A stretch of DNA of 9,405 nt from CADCTB01 sp038214685. GTDB lineage: Bacteria > Actinomycetota > Acidimicrobiia > Acidimicrobiales > AC-14. Of this stretch, positions 1 through 6,494 are shown one piece after another (positions within the stretch are counted from its first letter, which is position 1; each line of letters begins with the position of its first letter). Position numbers and translations under genes: made by a program. The stretch lies in assembly GCA_038214685.1 (NCBI GenBank), contig JBBQRO010000131.1, positions 1 to 9,405 of the forward strand. Reading direction: 5' to 3'. The notes beneath the pieces were generated by a model. That model saw only the letters and a list, made by a program, of their open reading frames with translations, was not told where the DNA came from and did not search any database.

Positions 1-38
1 ACATAGGAATCTGCTCGGAACGGGTGGGGCGGCCGGGA

Positions 39-1262
39 CTACTTGCTACCCGCCGACCAGCGGAACCCGAACTGGTAGTAGCCATCGGCGTCCTGGTGGC
101 CCCGGAAGTAGCGCTCTTCCTTGGTGATCGTCACGGCCGATCCTGTGCTCGTGAGCGTGCAGATCGAGCAGAACGTGCGGTTGGCATCGGGGTTGTTCAA
201 CTCGACCAGGGTCTCGTTCCCCTCCTGGTCCTTGATCGTCATGTGACCGCCGACGCTGGTGAAGTCGCCCGCGCCCTCGTAGATCATGGCGAACACCATG
301 GCCCGGCGGACGAGCTCCGGGCGCATGAAGTAGAGATTCTCACCGTCGGCGGCAGCGCCCGTGCGGTCGTCCTTGTCGAGGTGGATGAACGGGGGGCCCT
401 CGCGGCTCCCGAACTTCTTGCCCAGGGGCTGGATGACTCCCATCTCGCCGGTGGTCAGCTCGTACATACAGCCGAGGTCGAGGTCGGGTGTGTTGCTGGC
501 CCGCATCGACGCCAGGAAGCCCCGCTTCTGGCCGCCGCCCTGGTTCCAGTTCAGGTTGAAGTGGATGGGCTGGGCGCCACCGCCCTTGCGCAGGTTGACA
601 GTGCGCTGGTCGCCCTTCTTCTCCAGGGTGATCTTGGAGAGCGAGATCGGCGGCGGCTTCGGGGGCGCAGGAGGCGGGGACGGGGACCGGGGCGGCGGTG
701 ATGCGGTACGGGGCGGGGTTGGCGCCGGGCTCGACGACGCTTCCTCGCCGCCGAAGTGCTTGAGCAGCGCCGGCAGGCCACCGCTGAAACCCTGGCCCAC
801 GGCCGCGAACCGCCACACGTCCTTGAAGTAGACCTCGCCGAGGATGAGGGCCTTCTCGGTGGTGAAATCGGCTCCGGTGAATGCGTAGCGGGCCACCTCG
901 TTGCTACCAACCGAGATGCGCAAATGCCCGGCCCGCACCGACGACATCGACCCGGCGCCGTCGACAGTGGCGGTGAACACCATCTTCTTGATGCTCGGAG
1001 GGAGGCCGGCAAGGTTCACCTGGAAAACCTCGGTGTCGGCCCCGCTGGGACCTTTTGCCGCAAGGGCCCCCTCGGGGGACGTCCGCTGGTTGTAGAAGAT
1101 CATGTACCGGTCGTCGGAGAGCTGACCGGCGGCGTCGACGCCGAAGAGCGAGACGTCGAACGTGTCGCTCCCGCTCCCGCTCAGTGAAACGGCGACAGTG
1201 AGATCGACGCTGGGGGTGAGATCGGAGAGCTTGGACTTCTCGCCCTTCTGGAAGGTTCTCAC
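39..1262 (-). CDS. TerA-like protein with two TerD-family domains and a proline-rich linker
   Basis: A 407-aa cytoplasmic protein of the tellurium-resistance/stress TerD superfamily. Residues 1-172 form one TerD-like domain, with TFDVSLF (34-40), YMIFYNQ (53-59), LGEVYFKDVWRFAAVGQGF (141-159) and GGLPALLKHFG. A linker of mostly Pro, Ser and Ala (about 176-205) leads to a C-terminal domain that starts ISLSKITLEKKG and carries DLDLG (260-264), a DKDDRTG acidic cluster (296-302) and IYEGAGDF. This layout matches TerA and the roughly 400-aa actinomycete TerD-family proteins as I remember them. The start chosen is GTG, 2 nt after the terD stop (TGA-TC-GTG), which implies translational coupling because no Shine-Dalgarno is visible. 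The frame is open further up to 1346, but that would overlap terD by 82 nt with non-family residues. The N-terminal domain lacks much of the acidic calcium-ligand pattern seen in TerD. The exact biochemical role of the family is not settled. Confidence 0.88.
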   Translation of the reverse strand: MRTFQKGEKSKLSDLTPSVDLTVAVSLSGSGSDTFDVSLFGVDAAGQLSDDRYMIFYNQRTSPEGALAAKGPSGADTEVFQVNLAGLPPSIKKMVFTATVDGAGSMSSVRAGHLRISVGSNEVARYAFTGADFTTEKALILGEVYFKDVWRFAAVGQGFSGGLPALLKHFGGEEASSSPAPTPPRTASPPPRSPSPPPAPPKPPPISLSKITLEKKGDQRTVNLRKGGGAQPIHFNLNWNQGGGQKRGFLASMRASNTPDLDLGCMYELTTGEMGVIQPLGKKFGSREGPPFIHLDKDDRTGAAADGENLYFMRPELVRRAMVFAMIYEGAGDFTSVGGHMTIKDQEGNETLVELNNPDANRTFCSICTLTSTGSAVTITKEERYFRGHQDADGYYQFGFRWSAGSK

Positions 1263-1264
1263 GA

Positions 1265-1843
1265 TCAGCCGACGTTGACGCCGAAGTTGCGGGCCAGAGG
1301 GCCGAGGCCGCCGGTGTAGCCCTGGCCAACTGCACGGAACTTCCACTCCCCGCCGTGGCGGTAGACCTCCCCGAAGATCATGGCCGTCTCGGTGGAGGCG
1401 TCCTCGGAAAGGTCGTAGCGCACAATCTCATTGTTGTTTTCCTCGTTCACGATCCGGATGAAGGCGTTGTCGACCTGGCCGAAGCTCTGACGCCGGGCCT
1501 CGGCATCGTGGATGGTCACCGTGACCGCCAGCTTGTCGATTTCGGCCGGCACCGTGTCGAGGCTCACCCGGATCGACTCGTCGTCGCCCTCGCCCACGCC
1601 GGTGAGGTTGTCGCCGGTGTGCTCGACCGAGCCATCGGTTGAGCGGAGGTTGTTGTAGAAGATGAAGTCCTGGTCCGAACGCACCCGACCGCCGGCGCCG
1701 ACCATGAACAGGCTGGCGTCGAGGTCGAAATCGGCGCCGGCGGTCTCACGCGTGTCCCATCCCAGCCCGATGAGAATGCGCCGGAGGCCAGGGTCGGATT
1801 TCGACAGCGAGACGTTGCCACCCTTCGACAACGAAACACCCAT
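1265..1843 (-). CDS. terD: TerD family tellurium-resistance/stress protein
   Basis: A 192-aa protein of the usual full TerD length. It opens MGVSLSKGGNVSLSK, a family hallmark, and continues with GADFDLDASLF (36-46), FIFYNNLRS (60-68), GSVEHTGDNLTG (71-82) and the acidic run EGDDES (85-90). It ends FGEVYRHGGEWKFRAVGQGY and GGLGPLARNFG. The conserved Asp/Asn residues in DFDLDA and HTGDN belong to the region that binds calcium in characterised TerD proteins. There is no signal peptide or membrane segment, so it is cytoplasmic. AAGGAG lies 7 nt before the ATG. It has a likely promoter of its own just upstream and is coupled to the TerA-like gene downstream. The family is linked to tellurite and general stress tolerance; the mechanism is not established. 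TerE or TerZ paralogue names are possible, since these proteins are very similar. Confidence 0.95.
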   Translation of the reverse strand: MGVSLSKGGNVSLSKSDPGLRRILIGLGWDTRETAGADFDLDASLFMVGAGGRVRSDQDFIFYNNLRSTDGSVEHTGDNLTGVGEGDDESIRVSLDTVPAEIDKLAVTVTIHDAEARRQSFGQVDNAFIRIVNEENNNEIVRYDLSEDASTETAMIFGEVYRHGGEWKFRAVGQGYTGGLGPLARNFGVNVG

Positions 1844-1850
1844 GGGCCTG

Positions 1851-1856
1851 CTCCTT
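1851..1856 (-). promoter_or_regulatory. Ribosome binding site of terD
   Basis: AAGGAG on the minus strand, 7 nt before the terD ATG, supports the start that gives the family-typical MGVSLSKGG N-terminus. Confidence 0.8.
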
Positions 1857-1921
1857 CCGTCTCGGTCCGCGCCGCTCCACGATCGCCGGGAGGCTCACGC
1901 AACCCTGTCGGCTGTGTCCGG

Positions 1922-1952
1922 ACTCTAACGGTCGCCGACCCCCGGATGTCAA
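1922..1952 (-). promoter_or_regulatory. Putative sigma-70-type promoter for terD and the TerA-like gene
   Basis: Reading the minus strand, TTGACA (1952-1947) is followed 19 nt later by TAGAGT (1927-1922), about 78 nt before the terD ATG. This resembles the TTGAC / TAGRRT pattern of actinobacterial housekeeping promoters, though the spacer is 1-2 nt long. The -35 hexamer overlaps the TGA stop of the upstream 926-aa gene. If active, terD and the TerA-like gene could be transcribed independently of the chaperone genes. Pattern match only. Confidence 0.45.
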
Positions 1953-1959
1953 CGGTCGC
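1927..1959. repeat. 9-bp direct repeat over the putative terD promoter
   Basis: AACGGTCGC occurs on the plus strand at 1927-1935 and again at 1951-1959, 24 bp apart. One copy lies inside the putative spacer, touching the -10 hexamer. The other overlaps the -35 hexamer and the end of the upstream coding sequence. The spacing is a little over two helical turns, so a paired operator is possible, but chance or local duplication is not excluded. Confidence 0.4.
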
Positions 1960-4729
1960 GGCGCCCACGCCGCCGAGGCCGTTCGTGGGTCACGCCGGAC
2001 CGAGGACCGGGTGCCGACCACACGAGCGCACTCCCCTCCCGAGCCCCGGGCACAACCTGGAAGTGGTAGCGCCCGGCCTCGGCCTTCGGCATCCGCCAGC
2101 CCTGCTTCAGCTCATAGGCCATGTTGGTGACCTTGGACTGCTCGGGCTGGGTGGCATCGACCCCCGTCGACGACCCACTGTGGCTCCACAGGACGAGGAC
2201 CTCGGTGCACCCGGGCGGCCACGTCCACCGCAGGACGATGTCGGCACCGTCGTCCTCGGCGACGACATCGGTCACATCGCCCAACCCCGTGTGGCGGATC
2301 GACTCCCCCACCACCCCCTGGACACCGACGACCGTCACCGGCACATACCAGCGCACACCACCGCCCGTGCGATCGGACGCTTCGGCGCGGCCAGGGTCGA
2401 CGGGCAATACCTGGCCGAGGCGTTCCAGGTGCCGGGCGTCGACGACCTCGCCCACCTCCGGGGCCCGGCCGGCCATCACCCGGACGACGGCGACCGCGCC
2501 GGCTTCCGGCGCCGGCCACGAGAGGCTGACCCGCTCCGCCTCAGCCGAAGCCTGCAGGCCCCGGAGTGGGGCGGGCATGGCGAAGGGCTGGCCGGTGACC
2601 GACCGGCCATCAGTGCGGAGCGGGTTGCCTTGAGGAGTCCGGTACTCGACGAAGACCCGGTACCGGTAGGTGCCGCCGTTGGCCACGGAGGTGTCAACCA
2701 GTCCTCCCACGCCGCCCCGCAGCCGCTGGGCCGGCTCGCCCGCCACATCTGAACGGGTGCGCTCGACCCAGACCTCGCCCACCCCGGCGGGGTGGCGCCA
2801 GCGCACGTCGACCGAGCCATCGTGGTCGATCGCGGTGAGCCCCTCCACCTCCCGGGCGACGAAGACCGGGCTGGTACGACTCTCACCGGACTCGATGCCG
2901 TGGCGGCGGGCCTTGACGCTGTAGACCACGGTGGTCCCCGTGGGGCAGCCGGCGTCCTCGAACTCGGTGGCCTCGGTGGTCCAGGTGCGGGGCGGCTCGG
3001 TTTTTCCGTCGGATGCCGTCGTCTCGCGAGCCACCCGGTAGTCGAGAGGCCCCGGGGCCCGCGAGGCCCGCCAGGTGACCCGCACGCTCGACGGGCCGAC
3101 CACGGCCAAGAGCCGGCTCGGCCCCGCCACCGGGATGGTGCGCAGCTGGGCCAGTGCCTCGGAGGAATCCGGCGCGTCGGCCAGGAGGGCAATGAGGGCC
3201 TGCTCCTGCTCCACGCCGGCGAGCCCCTCGGCGGCGGCGAGCCGGGCTCGGACCGCGGCCAGACCTTCGGCGGCCTGCCGGCGGAGGTCGTCGAGGGAGA
3301 TCCCCTCGGGGTCGGTGACGTCGGTGGCGGTGCGGGTCAGGACGCCGGCCAACTGGGTGGCGTCGGAGAAACGACCCTCGCTCACGGCCGCCTGCAGCGA
3401 CACCCGCTGCTCCACGGCCGCCCGGTACGCGCCCTCGATCTCGGCGATGGTCTGCTGCACCTTCGGCTCGAGTGCGCCCCACGAGGCCGCGGCCCGGGCT
3501 CGCCGCAGCGCCTCGGCCAGCTGACCTTCGGCTCGCATCGCCTGGGCCCGCACGAGGTCGGCCCTCACCTCGGCCAGCTGCCGGAAGTTGAACGAGCACG
3601 ACGGGCAGACGAGCGCCGAGGCCTCGATCTCCGTCGAGCATTTCGGACAGCTCATGTAGAGGTCGGTCTGGCACTGGCGGCACCGACGCCGGGTGCGGTC
3701 GGCCACCTCGGCCGCACCGCAGGACGGGCAGGTCACGTAGTCGACGGCGGCACCGGTTTCGACTGCGCCGCCCAGCTCCCGGGCCAGGCCGGTGATGGCG
3801 GTACGAGCCTCCATAGCGCTCAGCCCGCCGGCCACCGCGGTTCGCACCAGTCGCTCGAACTCCGGAGCGGTGACCCGGTCGTCGACCAGGATGGCGGTCT
3901 CGACCTCGGGCCGAAGGCGCTCGACGACGTCAGCCGCCAGTCCGGCCACGTACCGGGCCCGGTCGCCATCGATCAGGCAGGTGGTCGTGAACGCCAACAG
4001 CTCGTCGAGCACGGTGCGAAGCCGGTTGTGCTCCCGCTGGCGGTTCCGGGCCGCCATGGCGTCGCGCCTGGCCTCGATCGACGCCTGCGGCGCGTCGTGC
4101 GGCACTCCCAGCACGTCGAAAAGGCTGCGATGGGCCTGCGACGTAGAGGCCGCCGTGCCCGCCGTCACCTCGAGCATGTGGAGCTCATCGAGCAGCTTTG
4201 CGATCTGGCTGCGGAGAGGAGCGGGCAGCGGCTCAGCCTTGGCCGCTTCGTCGTCGATGACGCGGTACCGGGCGAGCCAGGCGTCGAACTCGGCGTCGCC
4301 GGCCCCGAACCGCTTCCCGACCGCCCGCAGGCGTTCGACGCGTGAGCGCGGGATGCCGCCGTAGCGGGGCACGAGCCCGGCGGCCATGGTCTCGAGACGA
4401 CCGAACCGGTCCTGGGTCGCCGTGGCTCGCTCGGCCAGGACGGCCCGGCGCAGGGCCGTCCTTCGCGACCGGTCGAGCAGCGGAGCCGACAACTCCTTCT
4501 GCTGGCCGAGGAGCGCGGTGACGAGCGCCTTGTACCGGGGGTTGCGGCTCTGTTCCCGGCGCCAGAAGACGACGACCTCGTCGACCCGGGACCGGATGGC
4601 AGCGTCGTCGTCGACCGACGGATCGAGGCCGAAGATGGCGAAGGCGTCGTGGAAGTCACGCGTCCCCCCGTCGAGGAGCGGCTTCAGGATCTCCTTGCGA
4701 TAGGCGTTGTCATCGAAGGCGATCGTCAT
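1949..4729 (-). CDS. Multidomain protein: J-like helical modules, double zinc ribbon, four FN3-like domains
   Basis: A 926-aa protein that I do not recognise as a named gene. Residues 25-100 and 200-265 are similar helical modules; each begins like a J-domain (AIFGLDPSVDDDAAI; FDVLGVPHDAPQASI) and ends with LLD-x-RRTAL or IDGDRARY, but neither contains HPD. A double zinc ribbon follows: C334/C337 with C350/C353, and C361/C364 with C375/C378. Residues 385-530 are Ala/Glu/Arg-rich helices, possibly TPR-like. Residues 533-910 contain four fibronectin type III-like beta-sandwich units, starting near 533, 626, 718 and 819, with VRVTWRAS, VDVRWRHP, VSLSWPAP and IVLRWTWP strands. The C-terminus is basic. 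No signal peptide or membrane helix is seen, so it is probably cytoplasmic, which is uncommon for FN3 arrays. It starts 37 nt after the Hsp70 stop without a clear Shine-Dalgarno. I infer an adaptor or co-chaperone for that Hsp70. Confidence 0.9.
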   Translation of the reverse strand: MTIAFDDNAYRKEILKPLLDGGTRDFHDAFAIFGLDPSVDDDAAIRSRVDEVVVFWRREQSRNPRYKALVTALLGQQKELSAPLLDRSRRTALRRAVLAERATATQDRFGRLETMAAGLVPRYGGIPRSRVERLRAVGKRFGAGDAEFDAWLARYRVIDDEAAKAEPLPAPLRSQIAKLLDELHMLEVTAGTAASTSQAHRSLFDVLGVPHDAPQASIEARRDAMAARNRQREHNRLRTVLDELLAFTTTCLIDGDRARYVAGLAADVVERLRPEVETAILVDDRVTAPEFERLVRTAVAGGLSAMEARTAITGLARELGGAVETGAAVDYVTCPSCGAAEVADRTRRRCRQCQTDLYMSCPKCSTEIEASALVCPSCSFNFRQLAEVRADLVRAQAMRAEGQLAEALRRARAAASWGALEPKVQQTIAEIEGAYRAAVEQRVSLQAAVSEGRFSDATQLAGVLTRTATDVTDPEGISLDDLRRQAAEGLAAVRARLAAAEGLAGVEQEQALIALLADAPDSSEALAQLRTIPVAGPSRLLAVVGPSSVRVTWRASRAPGPLDYRVARETTASDGKTEPPRTWTTEATEFEDAGCPTGTTVVYSVKARRHGIESGESRTSPVFVAREVEGLTAIDHDGSVDVRWRHPAGVGEVWVERTRSDVAGEPAQRLRGGVGGLVDTSVANGGTYRYRVFVEYRTPQGNPLRTDGRSVTGQPFAMPAPLRGLQASAEAERVSLSWPAPEAGAVAVVRVMAGRAPEVGEVVDARHLERLGQVLPVDPGRAEASDRTGGGVRWYVPVTVVGVQGVVGESIRHTGLGDVTDVVAEDDGADIVLRWTWPPGCTEVLVLWSHSGSSTGVDATQPEQSKVTNMAYELKQGWRMPKAEAGRYHFQVVPGAREGSALVWSAPGPRSGVTHERPRRRGRRDR

Positions 4730-4737
4730 CGAAGGCG
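4709..4737. repeat. 13-bp direct repeat spanning the start codon of the 926-aa gene
   Basis: GTCATCGAAGGCG appears on the plus strand at 4709-4721 and 4725-4737, a 16-bp period. On the coding strand both copies contain ATG. Only the upstream ATG (4729) is in frame with the long protein; the second is out of frame and meets a stop within about ten codons. It looks like a small local duplication at the translation start. Confidence 0.6.
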
Positions 4738-4766
4738 GTGACCGCAGGCGCCGGGGGCCTTGGCGG

Positions 4767-6434
4767 CTACTGCTTGTGCTTCAACAACGAGACCTGCTGG
4801 CGCTCGGCGGCGACGGCCTCGGGGCTCAGCGCCGCGCCAGTGTCGACCCGGAGGCGGAAGGGTTCGTCCTTGGCCGCGTGGCGAGCGGCCACGTCGAGCA
4901 TGCCGTCGGTGCCCATCGAAAAGCTGATCTCCACGCCCGTGCCACGCGGATAGCCATGGGGAATTCCGGTGATCGAACCGGAGATCAAAACCTTGTTGTC
5001 CTCCACCCGCTCCGACTCCTCACTGCCACCCTGCTCGAAGACCTCGATTCTCACCTCGGTCTGGTTGTCGGTGACCGTGGAGAAGGAATCGGAGACGACA
5101 AGGGGCAGGCGGTCGTTGCGGTGGGTGAGGAAGCTGGCCATCAGCTCCTCGGAGCCCTCCCGCTGGATCAGGATGCCGAACCCGCGCGAGCACACGTTCT
5201 GGACCTGGGTCTCGACCAGGTCCTGCACCGCTTCGCTGGGCAGGCCATACGCGGCGGCCGCGCCCTGGACCACCTTCTCCAGGTCGACCGGATTGGCGTC
5301 GGCGATGCTTTGGCCCTCGTCGAGCTTGCCGCGCGCCACGAGGTCGTCGATGACGACCTGCTCGAGCTCCTTCTTCTGCCCGTAGATGGCGGCGCCCTTG
5401 GCCACGGCGAGGTCGGGGTCGGCCAGGGTGGCATCGAACCCGAACTCCTCCTTGAGCCGGCGGGCCACCACGGGCATCTTCGAGGAGCCGCCGACCAACA
5501 GGACCCGATCGATCTTCTCCACGTCGCGGGCCTCGGCCGCCTTCAGCACCGCCCTGGTCAGCTCGACGGTTCGCCGCACCAGGGTGGCGGTGATCGTCTC
5601 GAACTCGCTCTGGGTGAGGCTGATGTTGGCCCGGTGGCCACCGTGGATGACCAGCACGTCGGCCGTCTCCCGGACCGAGAGGGTGTGTTTGGCCTCCTCG
5701 GCGGCGGAGATCAGGTCCTGGGCCCCGTAGGAGTCGTCGAGGGGGTCCTCGGCGCCGGGGTTCTCGGCCCGGAAGCGATCGGAGAGGTGGCTGGCCAGCC
5801 GGTCGTCCCAGTCGGCACCGCCCAGCTCGTGGTCGCCGTCGGTGGCCACCACCTGGATGCGCTTCTGCGACAGCTTGATGACGGTGACGTCGAAGGTGCC
5901 GCCACCGAGGTCGTAGACCAGCACGGTCTCGTCGGGATGGTCGGACTTCTGGGCGAACCCGTAGGCGAAGGCGGCAGCCGTCGGCTCGTTGATGATGTCG
6001 ACCACATTGAGCCCGGCGTACTCACCCGCCAGCTTGGTGGCCTTGCGCTCCTCGTCGCCGAAGTACGCCGGCACGGTGATCACCGCGTCGGTCACCGGCG
6101 CGCCGGTGGCCCGCTCGGCGTCGGCCATAAGGGACTTCAGGATGAGCGACGAGACGGCGGGGGCCGACCAGTCCTTGTCGTGGACTGTGAACCGCCACTC
6201 GCTGTCGCCCATGTGCCGCTTGACCAGCGCGGCCACGCTGTTGGGATTGATGCGGGCCTGGCTCTTCGCCTGCTTCCCGACCACGAAATTGCTCGCCGAG
6301 TCGAACAGGACCACCGACGGCGTCGTCTGGTCGTTGTCGAGGTTGCTGAGGACCTCGGGCCGGCCGTAGCTGTCGATCTGGGAGATGCACGAATACGTGG
6401 TCCCGAGGTCGATTCCGAACACCTTGTTAGCCAT
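4767..6434 (-). CDS. Divergent Hsp70 family ATPase chaperone lacking the C-terminal helical lid
   Basis: A 555-aa Hsp70 family chaperone. The nucleotide-binding domain is complete: phosphate loop 1 GIDLGTT (7-13), INEPTAAAFAYG (148-159), phosphate loop 2 VYDLGGGTFDVT (173-184) and the adenosine motif VLLVGGSSKMP (311-321). After AVAKGAAIYGQ (to 353) there are about 57 unusual residues (353-410) where DnaK has a short hydrophobic linker; the usual LLLDVTPLSLG is not recognisable. A beta-type substrate-binding segment follows (about 415-532: LPLVVSDSFSTVTDNQTEVRIEVFEQ, ISGSITGIPHGYPRGTGVEISF, DGMLDVAA). The protein ends some 20 residues later, so the alpha-helical lid of roughly 100 residues is absent. 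Start chosen at ATG MANKVFGID because AGGAGGT lies 4 nt upstream; an in-frame ATG 8 codons earlier has no family support. A GrpE gene lies 60 nt upstream. Probably a specialised paralogue rather than the housekeeping DnaK. Confidence 0.96.
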   Translation of the reverse strand: MANKVFGIDLGTTYSCISQIDSYGRPEVLSNLDNDQTTPSVVLFDSASNFVVGKQAKSQARINPNSVAALVKRHMGDSEWRFTVHDKDWSAPAVSSLILKSLMADAERATGAPVTDAVITVPAYFGDEERKATKLAGEYAGLNVVDIINEPTAAAFAYGFAQKSDHPDETVLVYDLGGGTFDVTVIKLSQKRIQVVATDGDHELGGADWDDRLASHLSDRFRAENPGAEDPLDDSYGAQDLISAAEEAKHTLSVRETADVLVIHGGHRANISLTQSEFETITATLVRRTVELTRAVLKAAEARDVEKIDRVLLVGGSSKMPVVARRLKEEFGFDATLADPDLAVAKGAAIYGQKKELEQVVIDDLVARGKLDEGQSIADANPVDLEKVVQGAAAAYGLPSEAVQDLVETQVQNVCSRGFGILIQREGSEELMASFLTHRNDRLPLVVSDSFSTVTDNQTEVRIEVFEQGGSEESERVEDNKVLISGSITGIPHGYPRGTGVEISFSMGTDGMLDVAARHAAKDEPFRLRVDTGAALSPEAVAAERQQVSLLKHKQ

Positions 6435-6438
6435 CGAC

Positions 6439-6445
6439 ACCTCCT
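6439..6445 (-). promoter_or_regulatory. Ribosome binding site that sets the Hsp70 start
   Basis: AGGAGGT, a near-perfect anti-Shine-Dalgarno match, 4 nt before the ATG at 6434. It lies inside the first codons of the longer alternative frame that begins at 6458, so it favours the shorter start. Confidence 0.8.
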
Positions 6446-6467
6446 CGTCGGAGAGCATAGGGGGAAG

Positions 6468-6489
6468 CTGGTACCAGGCCGCCTGCGGC
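6468..6489. promoter_or_regulatory. Two adjacent palindromes in the grpE-hsp70 gap
   Basis: A perfect 10-bp palindrome CTGGTACCAG (6468-6477) abuts a 5-2-5 inverted repeat GCCGC-CT-GCGGC (6478-6489). Both sit in the 60-nt gap between the GrpE-like gene and the Hsp70 start. They match neither the CIRCE nor the HAIR heat-shock operator consensus. They may be an operator or an mRNA fold, or chance in GC-rich DNA. Confidence 0.3.
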
Positions 6490-6494
6490 TGCGA

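Noticed and set aside
1..38. A terminator after the TerA-like gene
   Set aside because: The 38 nt left in the window show no stem followed by a T-run on the minus strand; any terminator would lie outside.
24..701. A 225-codon plus-strand frame opposite the TerA-like gene
   Set aside because: No motif, and it ends in Arg/Gly repeats that mirror the Pro-rich linker of the real gene.
640..740. A G-rich low-complexity stretch on the plus strand as a possible repeat or G-quadruplex element
   Set aside because: It is explained by the Pro/Ser-rich linker codons of the TerA-like gene, with irregular spacing and no independent sign of function.
1263..1346. Upstream extension of the TerA-like protein
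   Set aside because: It would overlap terD, and its residues are Arg/Pro/Gln-rich and not TerD-like. The GTG 2 nt after the terD stop gives the better start.
2792..4345. A 517-codon plus-strand open frame opposite the 926-aa gene
   Set aside because: Low-complexity Gly/Arg/His-rich translation with no family motif; the opposite strand encodes clear zinc-ribbon and FN3 motifs.
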